A DNA stretch of 64,000 nt, taken from Shewanella yunxiaonensis. GTDB lineage: Bacteria; Pseudomonadota; Gammaproteobacteria; Enterobacterales; Shewanellaceae. Under the pieces are notes generated by a model, which saw only the letters and a program-made list of their open reading frames with translations, was not told the origin of the DNA and searched no databases. Below, one piece after another: positions 8,727 through 18,176 of this stretch. Location: contig NZ_CP073587.1 in NCBI RefSeq assembly GCF_018223345.1, forward strand, positions 2,267,001 through 2,331,000, read 5' to 3'. The translations under genes and the position numbers were made by a program. Positions within the stretch are counted from its first letter, which is position 1. Each line of letters begins with the position of its first letter.

Positions 8727-9254
8727 CTAGTGCTGAGGCAGTCTGTCTTTCAACTTTTCCATGCGGACTTTCATCTTGGCATCGAGACGAGTGCTGAAAA
8801 ACACTCCTGACAACGCTGCAACCATCCCAGCCATAGTTGGCATAGTGGCTAATGAAATACCCGCAGCCATAAGACGAGCGTTACTCGTCCCTTGAACTGC
8901 CATCACGTCGAATACTGAAACCATCCCTGTCACAGTCCCTAACAGTCCGATCATCGGACAGATAGCAACTAGGGTGTTAATAATCAGCATACGAGCTCTG
9001 ATCTCTTGAGTTGCCTGGGATACCCAGGCCTCACGGATGCGATGTGCATACCAAGAATGTCTGTCCTCTCTGGCGTTCCATGTGGCAATAATTTGCTTGT
9101 GGATTTTTGGCGCGATCCAATTGACGTACCAATAACGCTCAAGCATCAATGCCCACATAAGGAACAGCACAAACGCTACCAACCAGAGGATATTACCCCC
9201 GGCGGCCATGAAGCCCCTGACGGTTGCCCAAACGTCCATCAGGTATAGCATCAT
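8727..9254 (-). CDS. exbB2: MotA/TolQ/ExbB proton channel protein (ExbB2)
   Basis: A 175-aa three-helix inner-membrane protein of the ExbB/TolQ family. The signature PMIGLLGTVTGMVSVFDVMA is at about residues 100-120 and AGISLATMPTMAGMVAAL follows. It builds the pentameric ExbB ring around ExbD. The start shares one base with the stop of the upstream ttpC gene, indicating tight coupling. Confidence 0.94.
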   Translation of the reverse strand: MMLYLMDVWATVRGFMAAGGNILWLVAFVLFLMWALMLERYWYVNWIAPKIHKQIIATWNAREDRHSWYAHRIREAWVSQATQEIRARMLIINTLVAICPMIGLLGTVTGMVSVFDVMAVQGTSNARLMAAGISLATMPTMAGMVAALSGVFFSTRLDAKMKVRMEKLKDRLPQH

Positions 9255-10609
9255 TAGTCAGCCCTCTTCTCAGCATGCAGTGCTATCAGACCAGCACTCT
9301 GTTCTTCAATAATCTGAACAACAGATTTACTACGAGTTACACACAAAGCATGAGCCAGCATCAATGGTAATGCTGCAACCAGACCCTGAACAGTTGTTAC
9401 CAGAGCCATAGAAATACCACCAGCCATCAGTTTTGGATCGCCAGTACCGAACAACTGGATAGATTGGAAGGTTGCAATCATACCAGTTACAGTACCCAAC
9501 AAACCAAGCATAGGAGCGATAGCTGCCATTACTTTCAGAATGGAGATACGAGCTTCCAGAGCAGGAGTTTCCTTCAGAATGGCTTCGTCCAGTTTCAGTT
9601 CTAGAGTTTCGACATCGACATCTTTGTTGTCGAAGTAAACTTTCAGGATACGACCCAGTGCGTTGTTACCTGGTTTATCAATATTTTTGGCCTGAGCTTT
9701 AACTTTGGCAGCAATGATAGTCAGAGTGATGATACGCTCGATAGAGATCAACAGACCCAGCACCAGCACACCAATGATGATGTAACCGATAATACCTGCA
9801 GATTCGATACGATCTTCCAAGCTTGCTTTCTGGGTGAAGATGTTCAGCAGTGCGCCACGACCCGGATCGATGTAAACCTTAGCAGTTCCTGAAGTAGCTT
9901 TTTCAAAATCAGCTGCTGCACTAACCATGTAGCCTTCTGGCTGTTGTGACAGTTCCTGGATCAGGTTCAGGTTAGGGTTCCATACAACATATTTGCCATT
10001 AGCAATCAGGTTGAATGCGCCGATACGAGTGATACTAGTCTGTTGTACGTTACCATCAATATCAGTAACTGAACCATTGAACTTGACGACTTTGCCGCCT
10101 TGGCTCATTTCAAACAGCTCTTGTTCCCAGAACTTTTCCAGTTCTTCAATTTTTGGCAGCTGTTTACGAGCACCCAGATCAGCGATGAATTTATCGCGGC
10201 CAGGATATTGAGCACTTACGTTGGAGTTGATCAGTTTACCAGCGAAATCACCAGCTTCACCTTTTACAACACCAAACATTTCACCCAAGTCACCCTGAGC
10301 AGTTTTCAGATCATCTTGCAACTGAGCAATCTTATGCTCGTTGTCAGTGAACTGTTTATTCAAATCTTCGCCGCGTTTTTTCTCAGCAGCTAGAGCATTT
10401 TTTTCGCGCTGTAACAGAGCAGCTTTATCACCACGTTCAGCTTGGAATTCAGCTTCACGCTTGGCGTTAATCTTACCCTGATCGGCACGTTCAGTTTTGA
10501 TTTGTTGCAGCAACTGATCAATAGTCTTTGGCGCGTCAGCAGCGCTAACCATACCAGAGGCCAGAGAGAAACTTGCAGCAACCAGCGCTGTAGCGATTAA
10601 CTTCTTCAT
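9254..10609 (-). CDS. ttpC: TtpC-like ExbB-family protein with periplasmic N-terminal extension
   Basis: A 451-aa MotA/TolQ/ExbB family protein much longer than ExbB. A signal peptide (cleavage near VSAAD) leads into a coiled-coil segment (about residues 30-110) and a periplasmic domain; the channel part starts near 270 and carries PMLGLLGTVTGMIATFQSI. This layout matches TtpC, known from the Vibrio TonB2 system, where it is needed together with TonB2-ExbB2-ExbD2. Its start shares one base with the DUF3450 stop and its stop shares one base with the exbB2 start. The gene name is by architecture and context. Confidence 0.88.
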   Translation of the reverse strand: MKKLIATALVAASFSLASGMVSAADAPKTIDQLLQQIKTERADQGKINAKREAEFQAERGDKAALLQREKNALAAEKKRGEDLNKQFTDNEHKIAQLQDDLKTAQGDLGEMFGVVKGEAGDFAGKLINSNVSAQYPGRDKFIADLGARKQLPKIEELEKFWEQELFEMSQGGKVVKFNGSVTDIDGNVQQTSITRIGAFNLIANGKYVVWNPNLNLIQELSQQPEGYMVSAAADFEKATSGTAKVYIDPGRGALLNIFTQKASLEDRIESAGIIGYIIIGVLVLGLLISIERIITLTIIAAKVKAQAKNIDKPGNNALGRILKVYFDNKDVDVETLELKLDEAILKETPALEARISILKVMAAIAPMLGLLGTVTGMIATFQSIQLFGTGDPKLMAGGISMALVTTVQGLVAALPLMLAHALCVTRSKSVVQIIEEQSAGLIALHAEKRAD

Positions 10610-11391
10610 TATTTAGCAGCCTCCGCAGCTGGAATTGGTAACGCGAACAGGTCCATTGCTCCTTGTTTACGAGCAATACGAATGCCTTTAGTGATGTCAC
10701 GCAGATAGCTGTCATCCAGCTTATCCCAACCCTTAGTTTCGGTGTTGTACATCCAAGCAGTTCTCTGGTCCAGACTCTGTGCATACAGAGCTACGCGGCC
10801 CAAACGGAAGAAGTCTACCAGTACTTCTTTACCATCAAGGTTCAGTTTACCGGTTTCAACGTCTACGAAGTTGCCGTAGTCACGTTCGATGCTGTAGGCA
10901 TCAAGAATCATACGGAATTTTTCGGCCAATGTAACATCGGCGCTATTCAGCAGATTCTTAAGGTTTTCTACGCGAGCGTGGCGGTCTTCACTTCTGAAAG
11001 GAAGATCAAGCGCTACGAATTTTTCCAGTCCATCTACCATCTTGAACATAAGAGGAACAACACCCTGACGCAGTTTATCTACGCCATTAATGTCGTCCTG
11101 AATGCCTTTCATAGTATTGTCCTGATCTGCAACCAGAGTTGCCAGATAGTCGTTGTAGGCTTTCAGAGATTCACGCTGGTCTGCCACGTTTGAGTATTCA
11201 AACAGCATATCCTGAGCCTGATCGAAATATTTATCGACCTTCTTTTGAGACGCCGCAGCCTCAGAATGAATCTGAGTGGCTGCTTTTTGGGCATCGGCAA
11301 GAGGATCGGCAACAACTAAGTTGCTGCTGGCTAACGCCAGCGCGCCAACAAGCGCAGAAGCGATTTTGGTTCTATTGCTTACCTTGGACAT
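10609..11391 (-). CDS. DUF3450 family periplasmic protein, first gene of TonB2 operon
   Basis: A 260-aa secreted protein with a signal peptide (cleavage after NLVVA) and a long helical, coiled-coil-prone N-terminal half, belonging to DUF3450. I chose the ATG at 11391; a TTG three codons upstream (11400) is possible but less likely. It opens the six-gene TonB2-type operon in front of ttpC, and genes of this family accompany that operon in related bacteria, so a periplasmic partner of TtpC is inferred. No catalytic motif is visible. Confidence 0.85.
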   Translation of the reverse strand: MSKVSNRTKIASALVGALALASSNLVVADPLADAQKAATQIHSEAAASQKKVDKYFDQAQDMLFEYSNVADQRESLKAYNDYLATLVADQDNTMKGIQDDINGVDKLRQGVVPLMFKMVDGLEKFVALDLPFRSEDRHARVENLKNLLNSADVTLAEKFRMILDAYSIERDYGNFVDVETGKLNLDGKEVLVDFFRLGRVALYAQSLDQRTAWMYNTETKGWDKLDDSYLRDITKGIRIARKQGAMDLFALPIPAAEAAK

Positions 11392-11555
11392 AGTTCCCAA
11401 CCAATTTGAAGTGAATAAACAGGGTAACTTATCGACAATTACTGTTTTTTACTCAGTTTTTATTGCCTATAAGTACATCTTTCTCTTGTGATTGTTAGAT
11501 TTTTCTTCCCTTTCTATACCTTATAAAGGCATAGACCCGCAGGAATCATTTCATA

Positions 11556-11575
11556 AAATGTTGACCGGTGTCAAC
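11556..11575 (-). promoter_or_regulatory. Candidate promoter with palindrome upstream of TonB2 operon
   Basis: GTTGAC and GTCAAC form an inverted repeat (11560-11575) with a four-base centre. Reading the minus strand, TTGACA inside it can act as a -35 element with AATGAT 18 bases downstream as a fair -10. An operator overlapping the promoter is plausible. The 11401-11713 gap otherwise holds no gene; it contains this site, the terminator at 11661-11685 and the palindrome at 11692-11710. Confidence 0.4.
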
Positions 11576-11660
11576 TAATCGGAGAGCTAAAAAGTAGTGA
11601 AAATTTACATTGACTTACTACTGCAAACAAACCTAATGAAACAACATTTTTAGTTATGTT

Positions 11661-11685
11661 AAAAAGCTTTTTTCAGCTCTTTTTT
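11661..11685 (-). terminator. Probable terminator after methyltransferase gene
   Basis: On the minus strand an A-rich stem around AGCT (AAAAGAGCT paired with AGCTTTTT) is followed by a T-tract, about 30 bases beyond the methyltransferase stop. Confidence 0.5.
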
Positions 11686-11691
11686 GAATGC

Positions 11692-11710
11692 ATATAACAT
11701 ATTGTTATAT
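11692..11710. repeat. Perfect 19-bp palindrome ATATAACA-TAT-TGTTATAT
   Basis: Two eight-base arms pair perfectly around a three-base centre, four bases beyond the methyltransferase stop codon. It could be an operator or part of a terminator; its AT-rich arms make chance or a weak structural role possible too. Confidence 0.4.
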
Positions 11711-11713
11711 TAG

Positions 11714-12655
11714 TTATTTTTCAAAAATTACAAACCATGCAAGTAACTTCGATTCTTGAGTCGTTTCCACTGTTTTTACTTGTACTACCTTGTGATTGGC
11801 GTTTTGCACGCACAGAGTCAAATCATTAACCTGTTTCAGATCCATGGCCGCTTCGATTAGCTCCCCCAGACGCTCAGCGTGAAGCCTTAATCCAGAAAAC
11901 AATTTCGACACAAATGCTTCTTTTTTATCCACAGTCCAAAACAGACCTTGTTTAAATAGAAAATCGACTGCTGGCGATATGCCAGTTTCCAAATAATTTT
12001 GTTCATCTTGTTCCCACAATTGCTTGAGAATACTAAAAAACCTTTTTCTCAAGTTCTCACATTTCAAATCTTTACGAATCTTATGGACATCTTCTGGTGT
12101 TCTCAGTATTCCTATACTCTGAATCAATTGGATCAATGCATCTTCAACAGCGTTAAGTAAGGGGCTTTCAATAAATTTTTTTGTTGAAAGATTCCTTTTT
12201 ACAATGACTGAATCCTGATGATGTATAACTAAGAACATTCGCCCGCCAGTCTTCAAAACCCTGAAAGATTCAATAAGTGCAGGTTGAACTGCAGCATATT
12301 CAAAGCCAAATTGTGAAGTGATATAGTCAAAGCTGCTGTCGGAAAATGGCAGTGCGGTAATTTCGGTATTACCCTGAATTCTCACTTCTACTTGCCCACA
12401 TTCGTGGCATTCACGTACAAGTGCTTTATCAACCCCAACAATTTTGCCGGTAACGTCTGTAGGTAGGTATTCTCTGACTAAAAATGGAATGGCGCCATTA
12501 CCCGTGGCCAAATCCAACATTGTAAAACTCTGTTTCAATTGTCCGATATAGTGCTGCCACAGCTGTAAAAATTCCCCTCCATAATTGCCCTTATAATCAG
12601 CAGATAAGGATGTAAGATGCCCTTCTTGCCAATAATCATCCCAATTTTTTGTCAT
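11714..12655 (-). CDS. Class I SAM-dependent methyltransferase, substrate unknown
   Basis: A 313-aa cytoplasmic methyltransferase with the SAM-binding motif I LDLATGNG at about residues 47-54, an acidic post-I region (VGVDKA), and the later FDYITSQFGFEYA and RVLKTGGRMFLVIHH segments of class I enzymes. It begins at the ATG at 12655, six bases after GGAG; that site lies directly behind the terminator hairpin of the upstream receptor gene. The C-terminal third is unrecognised. Context beside a TonB-dependent receptor does not settle the substrate. Confidence 0.78.
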   Translation of the reverse strand: MTKNWDDYWQEGHLTSLSADYKGNYGGEFLQLWQHYIGQLKQSFTMLDLATGNGAIPFLVREYLPTDVTGKIVGVDKALVRECHECGQVEVRIQGNTEITALPFSDSSFDYITSQFGFEYAAVQPALIESFRVLKTGGRMFLVIHHQDSVIVKRNLSTKKFIESPLLNAVEDALIQLIQSIGILRTPEDVHKIRKDLKCENLRKRFFSILKQLWEQDEQNYLETGISPAVDFLFKQGLFWTVDKKEAFVSKLFSGLRLHAERLGELIEAAMDLKQVNDLTLCVQNANHKVVQVKTVETTQESKLLAWFVIFEK

Positions 12656-12671
12656 GCAGGACTCCAAAAAC

Positions 12672-12694
12672 AAAGCCCCCTTTCGGGGGCTCTT
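12672..12694 (-). terminator. Terminator after TonB-dependent receptor
   Basis: The stem AGCCCCC/GGGGGCT with a GAAA loop is followed on the minus strand by TTTGTTTTT. The methyltransferase ribosome-binding site begins at once after the T-run, so read-through would set that gene's expression. Confidence 0.8.
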
Positions 12695-12708
12695 TAGAGA
12701 AAAGTTGC

Positions 12709-15318
12709 TTAGAACTTCAGCGTGTAGTTAGCACGATATTCGCGACCGTAATTGTTATACAGATCCGCATTATCGTATGAACCAGCAGAGCTTAATACTG
12801 GATCTTCATTTGTCAGGTTATTTACGCCGACCATCACTTTACCCCAATCTCCTATATCGTATGTATAAGATATATTGTGGATCAGCCATGAAGGTAAATG
12901 ACCAGTATTGTCATCTTCATATGTAGAATTGATATAGTTCATGTTCCAGGCAAACTGGCTATTACCAATAGTATATGTTGCAGTCAACACTGACTTATAG
13001 TCTGGCTGACCGTTCCATCCAGCAGTGTCTACAGCACCAGCACCACCTTCTACTTCTTCTACATAATCTAGTACAAAGCTATTAGTCCAGTTCAGACCGA
13101 ACTCGCCAATACCAGTTTCCAAGTTGCCGTTCAATGTAACGTCGATACCTTTAATCTGCAATTTGTCGCCGTTACTGTAACCGGTACCAACCTCCAGCGC
13201 CTTACCAAGCCCAGTCGAAGAAGCAGCACGAACCACATAGAAAGTATCATCTGCTGTCAACGTACCATTCGCAATACCACGCATTACGTTGGTAATAGAA
13301 CGCATAGAGATTACATTATCAATCTTCAGATCGAAGTAATCGACTTTAATTCCAAGGTTGCTAAATGGATCGTAGGCAAAACCTAAATTGTAATATTTAG
13401 AAGTTTCAGCTCCCAAACTAGGGTTGGCACTAATCCAAGTATCTGTCTGGCTATATGAACAATCGCTTGCTGAAATGCCATTTGCTTCACAATATGGATA
13501 GTCAGTACCGAATTCAGCTGAGAATGTAGTCGCTGCATGCAGCTGATCCAGCGACGGAGCGCGGAATGCTTCGGAGTATGAAGCACGGACGACTAAATTA
13601 TCCAGTGCCTGCCAACGCACAGCTACCTTTGGCGCGGTATTATTACCAAAGTCACTATATTTGTCGTAACGTATAGCAAGATCTAATTCAACGTCATCAA
13701 CAACCGGTAATTGTGCTTCGTAGAATGCCGCCCAAACGTAGCGAGAACCACCAGCAGAGTTACCAGCGCTACCGCCAATCAAACCAACTTCAGACTGGGC
13801 ATCATACACAGAAGCATACTGCTGCTCAAAATACTCCATACCAGCATAGTGAGCTACTGCACCGCCAGGCAATTCGAACAGGTCAAAACCAATACCGCCG
13901 TTAATCTGCTGGAAGGTCGAACTGTCCTGAGTCAACGTAGTTGACTTCATGTTAGCGACACCAGCTTCGGAACCAATATCAATGCCGTTTAACTCGTTGT
14001 ATGCGAGCCCAGCATAGCTCAGATAGTATTCACCAACAGATTTGTTATCGGCTTTATTGTAGTGGTAGTAAACTTCCCATGTAGCATCATTCCACGCAGG
14101 AATGGTACCACGTAAACCGGTCAAATAATCTTGGTTTAAGTCGTCTACGTTGCCATCACGAGTACCAATACCAACCCAACGCCAATAACCTGTAGTAGGC
14201 TCGCCATAAGGGTTATTTGGGTTGTCAGCTGCCATGTTTGTCCATGCTGCTGCCGGAGGCGCATAACGTCCGAACGAGTTATTTACCGTTACCATGGTAC
14301 GGCCAAACCATTCAACATCATCCGCTAACTGATAATTCGCATCAATGTAAACAGTGTTACGTGATAACGATGCTTTGTTATAAGATACGTTGGCATAAGC
14401 ATACATACAGTATGTTGAGCCAGCGCCCCAGTCATCATCAGCAGCGACATTCGCAAAAGTGTTACTGCCATATTGTGCAATTAAATCATTACACAATGGA
14501 GAAGCTTGTGCTTCAGAATAATCTGGAGATGCCACAGTGGCACCATAGATACTCCAACCAATGGTCTCCGTATATGCTTGAATAACACCATCACCATTAA
14601 GGTCGGTCATACTGGCTGCAGTATATGGCCGATCACCATCGGAAATGCCCGCACGGTCTTGATGATCAAACGCAAATGTAATATTGCCTTTATCCATCTG
14701 ATAACCAGATGTCAGTGAGAACTGCTTGCTAGTTAAGCCACCATCTTCTTCACGGCTACCGGCACCCGCAGAAAACTCAAGGCCCTGGTAGTTTTTCTTC
14801 ATAATGATGTTAACTACACCAGCAATAGCATCGGAACCGTAAATAGATGATGCACCATCAGTCAAAATTTCAATACGTTCAACCGCTGCCATAGGGATAG
14901 CGTTAAGGTTCGCGGAAGACCCACCAAGTGTTGGAGAACCGGGGAAACGCTTACCGTCAATTAACACTAATGTACGTTCAGAACCAGCACCACGCAGGTT
15001 GATAGTTGCCTGTGACTGAGCAGAGCTACCTGACCTTTCAGAAAAGGAACCAAAAGAGTTAAGGTTGCTGTTACGCAGCGCATCCGCAACAGAGAAGTTA
15101 CCTTCAACTTGCATATCATCTGCGGTGATTGTGGTAACGGGAGAGGCGCCTTCCATATCAGAACGCTTAATTCGAGACCCAGTTACCTCAATTCGTTCGA
15201 CCTTTTCGGCACTCTGTTCATCAGCGGCAGCAACGATAGGGGCCGAAAATGCAGCAGCCACCACCCCGCCTGCCAGTGCTAAATGCACAGCCTTGGCCAG
15301 AATATTTCGATTGTTCAT
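12709..15318 (-). CDS. TonB-dependent outer-membrane receptor
   Basis: An 869-aa TonB-dependent receptor with a signal peptide (cleavage after VAAAD), a TonB-box-like start IEVTGSRI at about 43-50, a plug domain (SVADALRNSNLN, INLRGAGSERTLVLIDGKR, ASSIYGSDAIAGVVNIIMK) and a long beta-barrel ending in Phe (YRANYTLKF). The plug is of the proteobacterial Oar/SusC-unlike group with a GSRIKR motif, common for uptake of peptides, sugars or aromatic compounds; the ligand cannot be told. It is close to the TonB2-type operon. The upstream 449 bp carry repeated TGTAAA motifs. Confidence 0.92.
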   Translation of the reverse strand: MNNRNILAKAVHLALAGGVVAAAFSAPIVAAADEQSAEKVERIEVTGSRIKRSDMEGASPVTTITADDMQVEGNFSVADALRNSNLNSFGSFSERSGSSAQSQATINLRGAGSERTLVLIDGKRFPGSPTLGGSSANLNAIPMAAVERIEILTDGASSIYGSDAIAGVVNIIMKKNYQGLEFSAGAGSREEDGGLTSKQFSLTSGYQMDKGNITFAFDHQDRAGISDGDRPYTAASMTDLNGDGVIQAYTETIGWSIYGATVASPDYSEAQASPLCNDLIAQYGSNTFANVAADDDWGAGSTYCMYAYANVSYNKASLSRNTVYIDANYQLADDVEWFGRTMVTVNNSFGRYAPPAAAWTNMAADNPNNPYGEPTTGYWRWVGIGTRDGNVDDLNQDYLTGLRGTIPAWNDATWEVYYHYNKADNKSVGEYYLSYAGLAYNELNGIDIGSEAGVANMKSTTLTQDSSTFQQINGGIGFDLFELPGGAVAHYAGMEYFEQQYASVYDAQSEVGLIGGSAGNSAGGSRYVWAAFYEAQLPVVDDVELDLAIRYDKYSDFGNNTAPKVAVRWQALDNLVVRASYSEAFRAPSLDQLHAATTFSAEFGTDYPYCEANGISASDCSYSQTDTWISANPSLGAETSKYYNLGFAYDPFSNLGIKVDYFDLKIDNVISMRSITNVMRGIANGTLTADDTFYVVRAASSTGLGKALEVGTGYSNGDKLQIKGIDVTLNGNLETGIGEFGLNWTNSFVLDYVEEVEGGAGAVDTAGWNGQPDYKSVLTATYTIGNSQFAWNMNYINSTYEDDNTGHLPSWLIHNISYTYDIGDWGKVMVGVNNLTNEDPVLSSAGSYDNADLYNNYGREYRANYTLKF

Positions 15319-15379
15319 ATTATTTGTTCTCCCTTGACATCATGTCAGTTTTTATGCGAGCTCTTTGACTAGCACTTTT

Positions 15380-15446
15380 TGTAAACAAACGAAGCTAATT
15401 ACATGAATATGTAAATTATGTTCATGTGATATACATCGCATGTAAA
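15380..15446. promoter_or_regulatory. Three co-oriented TGTAAA motifs spaced about 30 bp
   Basis: TGTAAA occurs at 15380, 15410 and 15441, spaced 30 and 31 bp, which is close to three helical turns, in the region just upstream of the TonB-dependent receptor. Further copies lie at 15597 (reverse), 15639, 15699 (reverse) and 15721. The motif equals a TyrR half-site, but no TGTAAA-N6-TTTACA pair exists here, so the binding protein is unknown. Confidence 0.45.
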
Positions 15447-15697
15447 TTTTCAAATGAATAAAATCACAATGCAAACATTTTATCAACATTGACAAAACAG
15501 TTATAACCCCTTTGAGACTCAAGTAGATGTGATTTCAATGGAGAACAGAAAGAAATATTAGAATGTAGAATTGACAATAATTAGCATATTTAACTATTTA
15601 CACACAAAAAAATAGAATTAAGAACTAATAACTAAGCATGTAAAGTATCAGTGGCGTAGAAGTGTATAAACTAAGAAATATGTTCCAAATCACGAAT

Positions 15698-15727
15698 ATT
15701 TACATTCATTTAAATTCGAATGTAAAT
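15698..15727. repeat. 10-bp inverted repeat with related 10-bp spacer
   Basis: ATTTACATTC (15698-15707) is followed by ATTTAAATTC, a nine-of-ten match to it, and then by GAATGTAAAT, its exact reverse complement (15718-15727). The 12-mer ATGTAAATTTTC occurs at 15440-15451 and again at 15720-15731. The 15319-15767 gap is AT-rich and holds no gene; these repeats suggest a multi-site operator for the receptor gene. Confidence 0.5.
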
Positions 15728-15767
15728 TTTCGCAAGCATCGAGAAATTGTTAAAAAACAAAGGTCAT

Positions 15768-18131
15768 TTAGATTAAGGTCATCTGTCTCAACACCAATTG
15801 GTTAAAAGACAGATTTAACATTGACAAAACAGGCTCTGCGATAGGCTTGATCTGTTTTTCGAGATAGTAGAGGTAATCCACTGCGGAACGTGTTAACTCA
15901 ACTGGTTCAGGACCGTTAACGGTAATAATATACTCAACCCGTTGTCCCTTTTTGCCATAGGACGAATCGTCAAATGCACTGACTAGCAACTGTGCAACTT
16001 TTACATGTGGCACGTTTGACTGGTAGGCATCTACTGAGCGACGCAGCTGTTTACTGAAAACCAATTCATCATCCAGCTTACCCTGCTGTAAAAGTTCTAC
16101 TTGTTCGGACAAATATTCGGCAACATCAAGATCGTTAAATAGGCGTTGATAAAGTTCGTATTGAATGCGTTTAGCGATGGGGCTCCAATCACTGCGAACT
16201 TGCTCCATACCTTTGAAGATCAGCTCCAGTTCACCATCTACACCACGTACGGCCCCTACATAGCGTTTCTTAGAACCTTCAACAGAACCTCGCAGCGTTG
16301 GCATCAAAAAGCGTTGATAATGGCTGTCAAACTCCAATTCCAGCGCACATTCCAGTCCAAAGGCTTGTTTAATATAGTCTCGCCATCTTTCGGTGATGTC
16401 AGCGGCAAGCTTGATGCCAAAGTCTTCGGGCTCTTTGATACCATGTTTGTCGCCAAGCCAGATAAAGGTGGAATCAGTATCGCCATAGATGACTTTATAG
16501 CCTAGTTCTTCAATCCAAGTCTTAGTGGTTTGCATGATCCAGTGACCACGCATGGTAATAGAGCTGGCAAGTCTGGCGTCGTGAAACACGCAGCCTCGGG
16601 ACCCCAGCACGCCATAAAGTGAGTTCATGATGATCTTGATCGCTTGTGATAACGGCGCATCTTTCTGTTGCTTTGCTTGTTCCCTAGCTTGAGCCAGTTT
16701 CGCCACTAATTTAGGTAGAATAAAGTGCTGTCTGGAAAACCGGGCACCGCGATAACCATCTACGGTTTCGCTGGGTTCCTGCGCTAAGCCGAGGATCATC
16801 CCAAGCGGATCAATCAAAAACGTGCGGATAATAGAGGGATACAGACTTTTAAAATCCAACACCAGAATATCGCAATAAAGACCAGGGATAGAGTCCATCA
16901 CATAGCCACCCGGACTTTCCAAGCCATCACTCACTGGTTCAGCTGGTGCGATATATCCAGCGCGATGCAGATGCGGCAAATACAGGTTATTAAAAGCGGC
17001 GACTGACGCCCCTACCCGGCCGAACTCCAGCCCAGTGAGTTGCGCTCTGGCGATAGCGAATGACAGCAGATGGGTTTTAGCAAAGATCTGCCACACCAGT
17101 CGGCAGTCACTAAGGTTATAACGAGCCAGTGCCAGCTTATCTTCCTGAAAAAGTCTGGTGATTTCCTGCCCACGATTATCGACATCCTGTATATCCTTGC
17201 CCTCACCCAACAACTGTTGCGACACATGTTCCAGTGAATAGCGTTCAAATTTATAAAATGCCGCTTTGAGCCAATCGATGCCATCAAGTACAACAATGCC
17301 AGGCAACAGCAATGTTTCCGGTCGGAATTTGCCTTCAACCAACCACTCCAGCAAGGCGCCATCACGGCCAAGCGCGGCAGGAATGTTATAAAAAGCAAAA
17401 CGGCGCCATAACAGCGCTAAATCAAAGGTCACTACCGACCATCCAAGCATGACATCTGGCTGCCATGCAGCGAACCAGGCAACCAAAGCTTCTAACAAGT
17501 GCTTTTCATCTGCAACCCAATCTATCCAGTCCTCACTACCATGAGCTTGACCCACCATTATCACTTTGCGCAACAGTACGCCTTGGTCATTCTCACCATA
17601 TAAGCCAACGGAATACAGTTCGCCATTGAAACTGCACTCCACATCTAATGACACAACATTAAGTGCTACATCATCGGCCAATGTCGCAGGTCGAGCTTTA
17701 CTGGCAACAAAATGAGCTGCATTATTCTCGTTAAAACAGCCAAAAAATTCGGCATCCAGAGCGATAAAACGCTCTATCAAATAGCGCTGGTGTGGACGAA
17801 TTTCTGCTTCATGTAGCGCAATTTGCTGTTCCCGGCTCCAACGTTGTAGCTCACGAAATTGTTTGCGGTTGTGGCAATATACAGCAGCTACGGGTTGCTG
17901 CTGAAAGTCCTTCATCGGCAAATGACGACAGGTGACAGACGGGAATCTGCGGGCAATGGCGGCGACCGCAAATTGCGGAACAAAAGCCACCTGAGCTTCG
18001 CCAGGGACGTCCACCGTCAGCGGTCCTGAATCGGTCTTCAAACAGTAACGCAGGCACATCCCATCTGTGGCTGGCAATGTCTGCCGAGTAAGAATTCTGC
18101 CTTTGACTGTAGTGAAACCGCTGGTGGGCAT
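15768..18131 (-). CDS. polB: DNA polymerase II (family B)
   Basis: A 787-aa family B polymerase, matching E. coli Pol II in length. The exonuclease domain shows VSLDVECSF (DxE motif I) and the polymerase domain shows DFKSLYPSI (motif A), KIIMNSLYGVLGS (motif B) and YGDTDS (motif C). It performs error-avoiding replication restart and translesion repair in the cytoplasm. It diverges from dinG across an 84-bp gap holding a LexA-type box, consistent with SOS control. Confidence 0.96.
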   Translation of the reverse strand: MPTSGFTTVKGRILTRQTLPATDGMCLRYCLKTDSGPLTVDVPGEAQVAFVPQFAVAAIARRFPSVTCRHLPMKDFQQQPVAAVYCHNRKQFRELQRWSREQQIALHEAEIRPHQRYLIERFIALDAEFFGCFNENNAAHFVASKARPATLADDVALNVVSLDVECSFNGELYSVGLYGENDQGVLLRKVIMVGQAHGSEDWIDWVADEKHLLEALVAWFAAWQPDVMLGWSVVTFDLALLWRRFAFYNIPAALGRDGALLEWLVEGKFRPETLLLPGIVVLDGIDWLKAAFYKFERYSLEHVSQQLLGEGKDIQDVDNRGQEITRLFQEDKLALARYNLSDCRLVWQIFAKTHLLSFAIARAQLTGLEFGRVGASVAAFNNLYLPHLHRAGYIAPAEPVSDGLESPGGYVMDSIPGLYCDILVLDFKSLYPSIIRTFLIDPLGMILGLAQEPSETVDGYRGARFSRQHFILPKLVAKLAQAREQAKQQKDAPLSQAIKIIMNSLYGVLGSRGCVFHDARLASSITMRGHWIMQTTKTWIEELGYKVIYGDTDSTFIWLGDKHGIKEPEDFGIKLAADITERWRDYIKQAFGLECALELEFDSHYQRFLMPTLRGSVEGSKKRYVGAVRGVDGELELIFKGMEQVRSDWSPIAKRIQYELYQRLFNDLDVAEYLSEQVELLQQGKLDDELVFSKQLRRSVDAYQSNVPHVKVAQLLVSAFDDSSYGKKGQRVEYIITVNGPEPVELTRSAVDYLYYLEKQIKPIAEPVLSMLNLSFNQLVLRQMTLI

Positions 18132-18176
18132 AAAACACGTCCGCTGACATTAAAGGTTTATTAGCATAAGAAATTA

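Noticed and set aside
15319..15767. TyrR boxes in the receptor upstream region
   Set aside because: TGTAAA half-sites are present but no TGTAAA-N6-TTTACA pair; the assignment to TyrR is not supported.
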